This document shows, piece by piece, positions 18,722 through 28,201 of a stretch of DNA of 47,735 nt; position 1 is the stretch's first letter; every line of letters begins with the position of its first letter. The DNA lies in NCBI GenBank assembly GCA_003133325.1, contig PKXA01000007.1:1-47735 (forward strand), written 5' to 3'. A program made the translations under genes and the position numbers. Origin of the DNA: Acidimicrobiaceae bacterium. Lineage in GTDB: Bacteria > Actinomycetota > Acidimicrobiia > Acidimicrobiales > RAAP-2. Under the pieces are notes generated by a model. The model worked only from the letters and a program-made list of their open reading frames with translations, made no database searches and was not told the DNA's origin.

Positions 18722-20744
18722 GGAGGGCACGGCTTCGCCGGCTGCTGCCCTCCCGGAGAAGGCCGGTCGGGCGCGGCCCGTCATCGCCGAGATTCGGCCG
18801 ACCGTCGACGGTGGCCGCTACCCGGCCAAGGGCGCGCTGGGCGAGGCTGTCGCCGTGGAGGCCGACATCTTCGCCGATGGCCACGACGAGCTCCTCTGCG
18901 AGGTCCGCTTCCGCCACGAGGAGGACTCCCGGTGGCAGACCGCCGCCCTCGAGCCTGTCGGCAATGATCACTGGCGGGGAGAGTTCGCGGTGAGCCGGGC
19001 GGGCCGCCACCGGTTCGCCATCCGGGCCACCATCGACCGCTTCGGCAGCTGGCGCCGGACCCTGCATGCCCGGGCAGGGGCCGGCCAGCCCCTCGAGGTC
19101 GAGCTCCTCGTCGGGGCCGAGCTGGTCCGTCAGGCGGCTGCTCGAGCCGAGGTTCCCGACCGACGACGACTTGCCTCCCTCGCCGATGCCCTCGATGCGG
19201 CCGCCGCGGCCGGGCCGGCCGAAGGCCTCGAGCTTGCCGACAGCGCCGAGCTGGGAACGCTGATGGCCCGCCACCGCGACCCGAGGCCGGCTGCCACCTC
19301 CAAGGCCTACCCGATCGAGGTGGAACAGGCGCGGGCCCGGTTCAGCAGCTGGTACGAGCTCTTTCCCCGCTCTGCCTCTCCCGACCCGGACCGCCCCGGC
19401 ACCCTGGCCGACGTCGAGGCCCGGCTGCCCTACGTGGCCCGCCTCGGATTCGACGTCCTCTACCTGCCCCCCATTCACCCCATCGGAGTGACGGCCCGCA
19501 AGGGACGCAACGGCGTCAGCGAGGCCGGGCCCGGCGACGCGGGCTGCCCGTGGGCCATCGGCAACGGCTCCGGGGGCCACACCGCCATCGATCCCGACCT
19601 CGGCACCCTGGCCGACTTCGACCGGCTGGTGGACGCCGCCGCCGGCCAGGGCATCGAGGTGGCCCTCGACCTGACCTTCCAATGCTCCCCCGACCATCCC
19701 TGGGTCGACGAGCACCCCGACTGGTTCCGCCGGCTCCCCGATGGCAGGATCCGGCCGGCCGAGAACCCCCCGAAGAGCTATGAGGACGTCTACCCCCTCG
19801 ACTTCGAGACGCCCGACTGGCGCCGACTGTGGGAGTCCCTCCACGGAGTCGTCGAGTTCTGGATCGGCCACGGCGTCCGGATGTTTCGGGTCGACAATCC
19901 CCACACCAAGCCCCTGCGGTTCTGGGAGTGGCTGCTCGCCACGGTACGGGCCGACCACCCGGAGGTCATCATGCTGGCCGAGGCATTCACCCGGCCCCGG
20001 ATCATGGAGCACCTGGCCAAGGTGGGCTTCTCCCAGTCCTACACCTATTTCACCTGGCGGAATTCGGCCCGGGAGCTCGAGGAGTACCTCACCGAGCTGA
20101 CCCGCACCCCGGTAGCCGACTACTTCCGGCCCAACTTCTGGCCGAACACCCCCGACATCCTCCACGAGTCCCTCCAGAGCGGGGGCCGGCCGGCCTTCAT
20201 GACCCGGCTGATCCTGGCCGCCACCCTGGGGGCCAGCTACGGGATCTACGGGCCGGCCTTCGAGCTCCTCGAGCACGAGTCCCGCCAGCCCGGCTCCGAG
20301 GAGTACCTCGACTCGGAGAAGTATGAGGTCCGCCACTGGGACCTCGACCGGCCCGACAGCCTCGCCGACCTGATGTCCCGGGTGAACGCCATCCGCCACG
20401 CCCATCCGGCCCTCCACCAGGACCGCTCCCTCCGGTTCCACGGCGTCGACAACGACCAGCTCCTCGTCTACTCGAAGACGGCCGGATCGACGCCCGACGG
20501 GGCCGGCTTCGACGATACCGTCCTGGTCGCCGTCAACGTCGACCCCCGGGCGGCCCAGGCCGGTACCATCACCCTCGACCTGGACGCCCTGGGTTTGGGG
20601 CGGGCCGAGAGCTTCGTCGTCCACGACCTCCTCACCGATGCCCGCTACGACTGGTCCGGCCCCCACAACTTCATCCGACTCGACCCCGAGGTCGTCCCGG
20701 CCCACATCTTCCACGTCGAACGCCCCGGAGGTGGACGCCCGTGA
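18714..20744 (+). CDS. glgE: Alpha-1,4-glucan:maltose-1-phosphate maltosyltransferase
   Basis: GlgE (GH13_3) extends alpha-1,4-glucan by two glucoses per step using maltose-1-phosphate. The 676-residue protein has an N-terminal beta-domain and helical insert (about 20-190), then the catalytic barrel with YLPPIHPIG, nucleophile Asp394 (FRVDNPHTKP), acid/base Glu423 (LAEAFTRP) and Asp481 (NTPDILHE). Asp394 and Glu423 coincide with the numbering I recall for streptomycete GlgE. ATG 18714 lies within the end of glgP (stop 18719-18721). The frame is open upstream, but homologues start about here. The stop overlaps the next GTG (GTGA), and substrate is supplied by the maltokinase encoded next. Confidence 0.96.
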   Translation: MSREGTASPAAALPEKAGRARPVIAEIRPTVDGGRYPAKGALGEAVAVEADIFADGHDELLCEVRFRHEEDSRWQTAALEPVGNDHWRGEFAVSRAGRHRFAIRATIDRFGSWRRTLHARAGAGQPLEVELLVGAELVRQAAARAEVPDRRRLASLADALDAAAAAGPAEGLELADSAELGTLMARHRDPRPAATSKAYPIEVEQARARFSSWYELFPRSASPDPDRPGTLADVEARLPYVARLGFDVLYLPPIHPIGVTARKGRNGVSEAGPGDAGCPWAIGNGSGGHTAIDPDLGTLADFDRLVDAAAGQGIEVALDLTFQCSPDHPWVDEHPDWFRRLPDGRIRPAENPPKSYEDVYPLDFETPDWRRLWESLHGVVEFWIGHGVRMFRVDNPHTKPLRFWEWLLATVRADHPEVIMLAEAFTRPRIMEHLAKVGFSQSYTYFTWRNSARELEEYLTELTRTPVADYFRPNFWPNTPDILHESLQSGGRPAFMTRLILAATLGASYGIYGPAFELLEHESRQPGSEEYLDSEKYEVRHWDLDRPDSLADLMSRVNAIRHAHPALHQDRSLRFHGVDNDQLLVYSKTAGSTPDGAGFDDTVLVAVNVDPRAAQAGTITLDLDALGLGRAESFVVHDLLTDARYDWSGPHNFIRLDPEVVPAHIFHVERPGGGRP

Positions 20745-23700
20745 CACCGAAAAGCACCTCCGAACGGCACGACCCGACGGCGACCGCCGGCCCCGACCAG
20801 GTCCACTGGTACAAGGACGCCGTCATCTACGAGGTCCACGTTCGGGCCTTCCAGGACTCCGACGGCGACGGGATCGGGGACTTCAAGGGGCTCATCTCCC
20901 GGCTGGACTACCTCCAGGACCTGGGGGTGACGGCCCTGTGGCTGCTTCCCTTCTACCCCTCACCGCTGCGCGACGACGGCTACGACATCTCCGACTACCG
21001 GCGGGTCAACCCCTCCTACGGGAACCTCCGTGACTTCAAGGAATTCCTCCGCAAGGCCCATCACCGCGGACTCCGGGTCATCACCGAGCTGGTCCTGGCC
21101 CACACCTCCGACGAGCACCCCTGGTTCCAGCGGGCCCGGAGGGCCGCCCCGGGCAGCCCGGCCCGGGACTTCTACGTCTGGAGCGATACCCCCGATCGGT
21201 ACTCCGAGGCCCGGATCATCTTCACCGACTTCGAGACCTCCAATTGGACCTGGGACCCGGTGGCCGGGGCCTACTTCTGGCACCGCTTCTACTCCCATCA
21301 GCCCGCCCTCAACTACGACAGCCCCGAGGTCCAGGCGGCCGTGACCGACGTGCTCGACTTCTGGCTCGAGATGGGTGTCGACGGGCTCCGGCTCGACGCC
21401 GTCCCCTACCTCTACGCCCGGGAGGGCACCAGCTGCGAGAACCTCCCCGAGACCTTCGCCTTCCTCCGCAAGCTTCGGGCCCATGTCGACGAGCGCTTCG
21501 AGGGCCGGATGCTCCTGGCCGAAGCCAACCAGTGGCCCGAGGACGCCGTCGCCTACCTCGGCGATGGGGACGCCTGTCACATGGCCTTCCATTTCCCCCT
21601 GATGCCCCGGATGTTCATGGCGGCCCGCCAGGAGGACCGCTTCCCCATCGTCGACATCCTCCAGGAGACCCCGCCCACTCCACCCGACTGCCAGTGGGCC
21701 CTCTTCCTCCGCAACCACGACGAACTGACCCTCGAGATGGTCACCGACGAGGAGCGGGACTACATGTACCGGACCTTTGCCCAGGAGCCCCAGGCCCGGG
21801 TCAACGCCGGGATCCGCCGCCGGCTCGCCCCCCTCCTCGGTAACGACCGCCAGATGATCGAGATGATGAACGGGCTCCTACTCTCGCTGCCCGGCACCCC
21901 GATCCTCTACTACGGCGACGAGATCGGGATGGGGGACAACTACTACCTGGGCGACCGCAACGCGGTGCGGACCCCGATGCAGTGGGGGAGCGACCGTAAC
22001 GCCGGCTTCTCCCGGGGCAACCCCCAGCAGCTCTACCTGCCGGTGATCATCGACCCTCAGTACCAGCCCCAAGCCGTCAACGTCGAAGCCCAGAGCGAGA
22101 GCCCCAGTTCCCTCCTGTGGTGGATGAAGCGGGTCATCGCCCTCCGCAAACGCTACCGGGCCTTCGGCCGGGGATCGCTCCAGCTGCTCCTGCCGGACAA
22201 CCGCAAGGTCCTGGCCTTCCTCCGGGTCTTCGAGAACGAGCGGATCCTCGTCGTCGTGAACCTGTCCCGGTACGCCCAGGCCGTCGAACTGGACTTGGCC
22301 GAGTACCGCAACACCGTGCCGGTCGAGCTCTTCGGCGGCAGCGAGTTCCCCACCGTCGGCGACCTCCCCTACTTCATCACCCTGGGCCCCCACGGCTTCT
22401 ACTGGTTCTCACTCGAGAGCCACGACGAGACCGGTGGGGCCCCCCGCCCCGCTCTTCAGGTCACCGACCGGTGGGAGGAGGTCCTGGTCGGGGCCTCCCT
22501 GCGCCGCCTGGAGGAAGTCCTCCCGGCCTACATCGCCGATCGGCGCTGGTTCCGGGAGAAGGCTCGGCGGATCAAGAACGTCCGGGTGGCCGAGGTCGTC
22601 CCGGTGTCGGAGTCGCGCCGTAGCGGCCCGGCCGGGGCCCGGCTGGCCCTGACCCAGATCGAGTTCGACGTCGGCCACCCCGAGACCTACCTCCTGCCCT
22701 TGGCCTACGCCTCCGGGACCCGGGCCGATGAGCTGGTCCGGTTCCATCCCGAGGCCGTCATCGCCGTCATGCGGGCCGGGGCGGAGGAGGGGGTCCTCTA
22801 CGACGCGGCCTGGGACCCGGACTTCGCCCGGGCCCTCCTCGACCTGATCCGCCGCCGCCGCCAGCTGCCCGGCCGGTCGGGAAGGCTTGCCGGACTGCCC
22901 ACCCCCGCCCTTCGCCGGCTCCACGCCGAGCTCCCGGCCGAGATCGAACCCCAGCCCATTACCGCCGAGCAATCCAACAGCTCCATCGCCTTCGGCGACC
23001 ACCTCATGATGAAGCTGGTCCGCCGGGTCGAGGAGGGGCCGAACCCCGGGGTGGAGCTGGGCCGGTTCCTGGCGGAGCGGGCCCGCTTCCCCCACGCCCC
23101 GGCGGTAGGGGGGAGCCTCGAGTACCGGCCCGACCGGCCCGGGGCGGCGGCCGCCACCCTGGTGACGGTGGAGGAGTACGCCGCCAACGAGTGTGACGGC
23201 TGGACTTACGTCGTCGACGCCCTCCGCCACGGCCTCGAGGAGGCCTTGGCCCGCCACGAGCCCGATGACGCCCGCCGCCGGACACATCGGGGCATCCTGG
23301 CCGCCGCCGAGCACGCCGGCGCCGAGCCCGACCACCCCCTGCTCCGACCCCATGAGACCTGGGCCTCCCTGCTGGGCCAGCGCACCGCCGAGCTCCACCT
23401 GGCCCTGGCCTCGGACCGCAGCGACCCGGACTTCGCCCCGGTGCCCCTCACCTCCATGGACCGCCAAGCCATGTACCACGGTGCCCGGAGCCTCTTGAAG
23501 CACACTGTCCGCCAGATCCGGCCGCTGGCCCCGTCCGTCCCGTCCGTCCAGGCCGTACTGGACCGGTCCGAGGAGATCCTCGAACGGCTCCGGGCCCTCA
23601 CCACAACCCGGGTTGCCGTGCAGCGGATCCGCTGTCATGGCGACTATCACCTGGGGCAGGTGCTGTGGACCGGGAAGGACTTCGTCCTCATCGACTTCGA

Positions 23701-24091
23701 GGGTGAGCCGGCCCGCTCGGTCGGACAGCGCCGCCTGAAGCGGCCCGCACTCGTCGACGTGGCCGGGATGATCCGTTCCTTTCACTACGCCTCTCGGGCA
23801 GCAGCCGCCCAGATGACACGGGACCTGCCTAGCTCGAGCGCCCCCGAGGTCCTCGACCCCCTCCTCGAGCTCTGGTACCCCTCGGTGGCCGGGATGTTCC
23901 TCCGGTCCTATCTGGAGACCGCCGCGGGGGCGCCCTTCGTGCCGGCCGACCACGACCAGCTGGCCAACCTCCTCGGCTTCCACCTGCTCGAGAAGGCCGT
24001 CTACGAGCTGGGCTACGAGGCCAACAGCCGTCCGGAGTGGGTGGCCATGCCGGCCCAGGGGATCCTCGACCTCTTGGAGACGACCCTTTGA
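20741..24091 (+). CDS. treS: Trehalose synthase-maltokinase fusion (TreS-Mak)
   Basis: One 1116-residue protein carries two consecutive pathway steps. Residues about 20-565 are TreS (GH13_16), interconverting trehalose and maltose: AFQDSDGDGIGDFKGL, nucleophile Asp219 (GLRLDAVPYLY), Glu261 (LAEANQWPED) and Asp327 (LRNHDELTLE). Residues about 580-1116 are maltokinase (Mak/Pep2), making maltose-1-phosphate from maltose and ATP, with a kinase-like catalytic loop RCHGDYHLGQ (Asp968) and metal-binding DFEGEP (Asp985). Fusion should channel maltose to phosphorylation and pull the reversible TreS reaction forward. GTG 20741 overlaps the glgE stop (GTGA) and is preceded by GGAGGTGG with a 6-base spacer. 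Confidence 0.96.
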   Translation: MTPKSTSERHDPTATAGPDQVHWYKDAVIYEVHVRAFQDSDGDGIGDFKGLISRLDYLQDLGVTALWLLPFYPSPLRDDGYDISDYRRVNPSYGNLRDFKEFLRKAHHRGLRVITELVLAHTSDEHPWFQRARRAAPGSPARDFYVWSDTPDRYSEARIIFTDFETSNWTWDPVAGAYFWHRFYSHQPALNYDSPEVQAAVTDVLDFWLEMGVDGLRLDAVPYLYAREGTSCENLPETFAFLRKLRAHVDERFEGRMLLAEANQWPEDAVAYLGDGDACHMAFHFPLMPRMFMAARQEDRFPIVDILQETPPTPPDCQWALFLRNHDELTLEMVTDEERDYMYRTFAQEPQARVNAGIRRRLAPLLGNDRQMIEMMNGLLLSLPGTPILYYGDEIGMGDNYYLGDRNAVRTPMQWGSDRNAGFSRGNPQQLYLPVIIDPQYQPQAVNVEAQSESPSSLLWWMKRVIALRKRYRAFGRGSLQLLLPDNRKVLAFLRVFENERILVVVNLSRYAQAVELDLAEYRNTVPVELFGGSEFPTVGDLPYFITLGPHGFYWFSLESHDETGGAPRPALQVTDRWEEVLVGASLRRLEEVLPAYIADRRWFREKARRIKNVRVAEVVPVSESRRSGPAGARLALTQIEFDVGHPETYLLPLAYASGTRADELVRFHPEAVIAVMRAGAEEGVLYDAAWDPDFARALLDLIRRRRQLPGRSGRLAGLPTPALRRLHAELPAEIEPQPITAEQSNSSIAFGDHLMMKLVRRVEEGPNPGVELGRFLAERARFPHAPAVGGSLEYRPDRPGAAAATLVTVEEYAANECDGWTYVVDALRHGLEEALARHEPDDARRRTHRGILAAAEHAGAEPDHPLLRPHETWASLLGQRTAELHLALASDRSDPDFAPVPLTSMDRQAMYHGARSLLKHTVRQIRPLAPSVPSVQAVLDRSEEILERLRALTTTRVAVQRIRCHGDYHLGQVLWTGKDFVLIDFEGEPARSVGQRRLKRPALVDVAGMIRSFHYASRAAAAQMTRDLPSSSAPEVLDPLLELWYPSVAGMFLRSYLETAAGAPFVPADHDQLANLLGFHLLEKAVYELGYEANSRPEWVAMPAQGILDLLETTL

Positions 24092-26265
24092 CATCCGGTG
24101 GCCCGACTCGGCCCCGCGGCCGCCGCGCCCTCGAGGCCCTGGCCACCCGGCACGGGGTGCAGACCACCTACGAGACCCACGACCGGGCCCGCGGCCGGGC
24201 CCGCGGCCGGGTCGGCGACGAGTCCCTCGTCGGGGTGCTCGCCGCCCTGGGCGTCCCCATCAGCCACCGCGACCAGGCCCCCGATCTGCTGGCCGCGGCG
24301 TCGGCCTCGGCGCACCGGCAGGTTCTCGAGCCGGTCCTGGTCCGCCGGCCCGGCGCCCCGACCGCCCACACCCTCACCCTCCCCTCCGCCGTCGACCCCG
24401 GCCGGGTCCAGGTCACCCTGCGGCTCGAGGACGGGACCGTGGAACGGCGTCCCCTCCCGTCGATCCTGGCCGGGCCGGGCCGACCCGAGCGGATCGACGG
24501 GGCCGCCGTGACCCGCCACCGGTTCCGGCTGACCTGCCCCCTCGGTGCCCACCCCGGCTACCACCGGCTCGAAGTGGAGGGCCCCGGCCTCGCCGCTTCG
24601 GCCCTCGTCATCTCCGCTCCCCGGCGCTGCCCCGACCCCGGTCGGGGCTGGGGGGTATTCACCCCTCTCCACGCCGTGCGGACCGGGACCGACTGGGGGG
24701 TGGCCACCTACCGGGAGCTGGCCGAGCTCGGCGAATGGGTCGGCGAGCTCGGGGGGGCCTTCGTCGGCACCCTTCCCCTCAACGCCGGCTTCCTCGACGG
24801 GCCGGTGGTGGAGCCGAGCCCATACCGACCGGCCAGCCGCCTGGCCTGGAACGAGCTCTACGTCGACGTCGAGCGGCTCCCGGAGCTCGAGATTGCACCC
24901 GAGGCCCGCACACTGCTGGCCTCGGCCGGGCTCCGCCGCCGCCTAGCCCGGCTCCGGTCCGCTCCCAGCTCCGACCCGGCCGCCACCCTGGCCGTCAAGC
25001 GCCAGGTCCTCGAGCTGCTGGCCGACGCCCTGGCCGCCGGGCCCTCTCCAAGACGCCGGGCCCTCGAGGCCTTCCTGGCCGAGCGGCCCGAGGTGGAGGC
25101 CTACGCTCGGTTCCGAGCCGCCACCGAGACCCTGGGCCGACCCTGGACGGCCTGGGCCGGGGCCCGACCCGGCCGGATCCCGGTCGGAGCCGCCGACGAG
25201 CGTCGGGTCCGCTACCACCGGTACGCCCAGTGGGTTGCCGACAGTCAGCTGGCCGAGGCCGCCACTCGTGGCGGGCTCTACCTGGACCTCCCCGTCGGGG
25301 TCCACCCGGACGGCTTCGATCCCTGGTGGCATCCCGAGGCTTTCGCCACCGGCGCCACCGGTGGCGCCCCTCCGGACAGCTTCCAGGGCGCCGGCCAGAA
25401 CTGGGCCGTCAACCCCCTCCACCCGGCGGGGGTCCGCCAGGACGGCTACCGCTACCCGATCGCCCTCCTCCGCCAGGCCATGCGTCACGCCGCCGCGGTC
25501 CGGATCGACCATGTCATGGGGCTCCACCGGCTGTGGTGGATCCCCGAGGGCATGGCCGCCACCGAGGGGGCCTACGTCAGCTACCGGGCCGAGGAGCTCC
25601 GGGCCGTCGTCGTCCTCGAAGCCTCCCGGGCCGGTGTGGCCGTAGTGGGGGAGGACCTCGGCACCGTGGCCCCGGCCGTCCGGGCCGCCATGCGCCGGGA
25701 CGGGATGCTCCGGTCCCATGTCCACCAGTTCGCCGCTACCTCCGACGATCCCCTTCCCGATCCGCCGCCGGACTCCCTGGCGTCGCTCGGCACCCACGAC
25801 CTCCCCCCCTTCGCGGCCTGGTGGGCCGGCCTCGACATCGACGAGCGGGCCCGGCAGGGGGAACATCCCGAGGCTGCCCGGGCGCCGCGAGCGGAGAGGG
25901 CTGCCCTGCGGGCCTCCATCGCCGACGCCCTGGGCCGGCCGGCGTCGCCCGGCCGAGTGCTGCAACTCCTACTTCTCGACCTGGCCGGCGGCCCGGCCCG
26001 CCTGGTCCTCGTCGACCTGGAGGACCTCTGGTTGGAACGGGAGCCGCAGAACCGGCCCGGCACCGGGCCCGAGGAGGGTAACTTCCGGCGGCGCTGGGCC
26101 CGGCGCTGGCCCGACGACCTCCGGCCCCGGAACCGGCGCCCGGCGACCGTCCTCCGACTCGTCGACGCTGCCCGGCGGGGCCGGTCGGGGCGGGTCCGCC
26201 CCGATGATGAGGGAGACTCCATGGTTGAGAACCGCGTCACGAGCCCAGAGGAGGCCGGAAGTTGA
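24088..26265 (+). CDS. malQ: 4-alpha-glucanotransferase (amylomaltase, GH77)
   Basis: It transfers maltodextrin segments between chains, recycling short glucans left by phosphorylase and debranching enzyme. The catalytic residues are Asp474 ([13 protein letters not shown]), Glu522 (VVGEDLGTV) and Asp571 (LGTHDLPPF). [17 protein letters not shown] and the substrate-loop region [17 protein letters not shown] are typical. The first 160 residues form a beta-rich N-terminal domain as in actinobacterial MalQ. TTG 24088 is preferred: it overlaps the treS stop (TTGA) and follows GGAGA with an 8-base spacer, giving 725 residues. The frame is open upstream to a start inside treS, which is less likely. 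Confidence 0.94.
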   Translation: MTSGGPTRPRGRRALEALATRHGVQTTYETHDRARGRARGRVGDESLVGVLAALGVPISHRDQAPDLLAAASASAHRQVLEPVLVRRPGAPTAHTLTLPSAVDPGRVQVTLRLEDGTVERRPLPSILAGPGRPERIDGAAVTRHRFRLTCPLGAHPGYHRLEVEGPGLAASALVISAPRRCPDPGRGWGVFTPLHAVRTGTDWGVATYRELAELGEWVGELGGAFVGTLPLNAGFLDGPVVEPSPYRPASRLAWNELYVDVERLPELEIAPEARTLLASAGLRRRLARLRSAPSSDPAATLAVKRQVLELLADALAAGPSPRRRALEAFLAERPEVEAYARFRAATETLGRPWTAWAGARPGRIPVGAADERRVRYHRYAQWVADSQLAEAATRGGLYLDLPVGVHPDGFDPWWHPEAFATGATGGAPPDSFQGAGQNWAVNPLHPAGVRQDGYRYPIALLRQAMRHAAAVRIDHVMGLHRLWWIPEGMAATEGAYVSYRAEELRAVVVLEASRAGVAVVGEDLGTVAPAVRAAMRRDGMLRSHVHQFAATSDDPLPDPPPDSLASLGTHDLPPFAAWWAGLDIDERARQGEHPEAARAPRAERAALRASIADALGRPASPGRVLQLLLLDLAGGPARLVLVDLEDLWLEREPQNRPGTGPEEGNFRRRWARRWPDDLRPRNRRPATVLRLVDAARRGRSGRVRPDDEGDSMVENRVTSPEEAGS

Positions 26266-28199
26266 CCGCCAATCAGACCGGATCCGGACCTGAGCCGCCG
26301 GTCGGCGCGCCCTGGGAGCTCTCCGACGAGGACATCTACCTCTTCAACGAGGGGACCCATCGCCGCCTGGCCGAGAAGCTCGGCGCCCACCAACTGGGGC
26401 CGGCCGGGACGGCGTTCGCGGTCTGGGCCCCCAATGCCCGGGCCGTCAGCGTCATCGGGGACTTCAACGGCTGGGACCCTGCCGCCGACCCTCTCGGGCC
26501 CCGGGACTCGTCGGGGGTCTGGGTGGGTGTGGTAGACGGCGCCGCCCCGGGTCATGTCTACAAGTACGCCATCACCACCGCAGGCGGGGAGCGGCTCGAC
26601 AAGGCCGACCCCTATGCCTTCGCCGCCGAGTGCGCCCCCCGCACCGGCTCGGTGGTCTGGGACCTCGGCTACGACTGGGGCGACGGGGAGTGGATGGCAA
26701 ACAGGGCCGGAAAGGCCGCCCTCGATGCCCCCGTCTCCATCTACGAGGTGCACCTCGGCTCGTGGATGCGCTCCCCCGAGCACCCCGGCGAAGTCCTCGG
26801 CTACGAGGAGATCGCCCCCCTCCTCGTCCGCCACCTGATCGAGACCGGCTTCACCCACGTCGAGCTCCTCCCGGTCATGGAGCACCCCTTCTACGGCAGC
26901 TGGGGATATCAGACCACCGGCTACTTCGCCCCCACGGCGCGCTACGGCACGCCGCAGGGGCTCATGTCGCTGATCGACCAGCTCCACCAGGCCGGCATCG
27001 GGGTGCTCCTGGACTGGGTCCCCTCGCACTTCCCGACCGACACTTTCGCCCTGGGGGACTTCGATGGCACCCACCTCTACGAGCACGCCGACCCCCGCCA
27101 GGGCTTCCACCCCGACTGGAAGAGCTACATCTTCAACTACGGCCGCAACGAGGTCCGGAGCTTTCTGCTCTCCTCGGCCGAGCACTGGCTTTCGACCTAC
27201 CACGCCGACGGCCTGCGGGTCGATGCCGTGGCCTCCATGCTCTACCTCGACTACTCCCGGGAGGGAGGCGAGTGGATCCCGAACCGCTTCGGTGGCCGGG
27301 AGAACCTCGAAGCCATCGAGTTCCTCCGCCAGCTCAACATCGGGGTCTACGGCGCCCATCCCGACGTCCAGACCATGGCCGAGGAGTCGACCGCCTGGCC
27401 CGGGGTTTCCCGGCCTACCGACCACGGAGGCCTCGGCTTCGGATACAAGTGGGACATGGGCTGGATGCACGACACCCTGGCCTACTTCCGCCGGGACCCC
27501 GTCCACCGCCGCCACCACCACAGCCAGCTGACCTTCCGCGGTCTCTACGCCTTCACGGAGAACTATGTCATGCCCCTCTCGCACGACGAGGTGGTCCACG
27601 GCAAGGGTTCCCTCCTCGGCGCCATGCCCGGTGACGACTGGCAGAAGTTCGCCAACCTCCGCCTCCTCTACGGCTACCAGTACGCCCTTCCGGGAAAGAA
27701 GCTCCTCTTCATGGGCGACGAGATCGGCCAGTGGCAGGAATGGAGCCACGATCGCTCCCTCGACTGGCACCTCCTCGACCACGCACCCCACGCCGGGCTG
27801 CTCCGCTTCGTCTCCGACCTCAACCGGATCTACCGGGAGGAACCGGCCCTCCACGAGCTCGATGCCGAACCGTCCGGCTTCGAATGGGCCCATGCCGGCG
27901 ACGCCTCGCACTCCACCCTGAGCTTCCTCCGGCGGTCCAAAGGCGGCGGTGCGGTGCTGGTGGTCTGCAACCTCACCCCGGTGCCCCGCCACAACATGCT
28001 CCTCGGGGTACCCGAGCCCGGGTACTGGCGGGAGATCCTCAACAGCGACGCCACCGTCTACGGCGGCAGCGGGGTCGGCAACCTCGGCGGGGTCGAGGCC
28101 CAGGCCATCCCCTGGCATGGGCAGCCCCAGACCGTGAATCTCACTGCCCCGCCGCTGGCCGTGGTGCTGTTCCGGTACGAACCCGACGGTGGGACGTGA
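26262..28199 (+). CDS. glgB: 1,4-alpha-glucan branching enzyme (GH13_9)
   Basis: It introduces alpha-1,6 branches into the linear glucan made by GlgE. The 645-residue protein begins almost directly with its CBM48 domain ([23 protein letters not shown]) and so lacks the extra N1 domain of long GlgBs. The barrel has [19 protein letters not shown], nucleophile Asp321 ([17 protein letters not shown]), Glu374 ([10 protein letters not shown]) and Asp442 ([12 protein letters not shown]). TTG 26262 overlaps the malQ stop (TTGA), with AGAGGAGG seven bases upstream, one of the best ribosome sites in the operon. Confidence 0.97.
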   Translation: MTANQTGSGPEPPVGAPWELSDEDIYLFNEGTHRRLAEKLGAHQLGPAGTAFAVWAPNARAVSVIGDFNGWDPAADPLGPRDSSGVWVGVVDGAAPGHVYKYAITTAGGERLDKADPYAFAAECAPRTGSVVWDLGYDWGDGEWMANRAGKAALDAPVSIYEVHLGSWMRSPEHPGEVLGYEEIAPLLVRHLIETGFTHVELLPVMEHPFYGSWGYQTTGYFAPTARYGTPQGLMSLIDQLHQAGIGVLLDWVPSHFPTDTFALGDFDGTHLYEHADPRQGFHPDWKSYIFNYGRNEVRSFLLSSAEHWLSTYHADGLRVDAVASMLYLDYSREGGEWIPNRFGGRENLEAIEFLRQLNIGVYGAHPDVQTMAEESTAWPGVSRPTDHGGLGFGYKWDMGWMHDTLAYFRRDPVHRRHHHSQLTFRGLYAFTENYVMPLSHDEVVHGKGSLLGAMPGDDWQKFANLRLLYGYQYALPGKKLLFMGDEIGQWQEWSHDRSLDWHLLDHAPHAGLLRFVSDLNRIYREEPALHELDAEPSGFEWAHAGDASHSTLSFLRRSKGGGAVLVVCNLTPVPRHNMLLGVPEPGYWREILNSDATVYGGSGVGNLGGVEAQAIPWHGQPQTVNLTAPPLAVVLFRYEPDGGT

Positions 28200-28201
28200 G
28201 C

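Noticed and set aside
18654-20747. Very long minus-strand open frame opposite glgE, rich in Asp, Glu, Gly and Val
   Set aside because: It is the codon-register antisense of glgE, a known artefact of strong GC3 bias; it has no domain and glgE has every catalytic residue.
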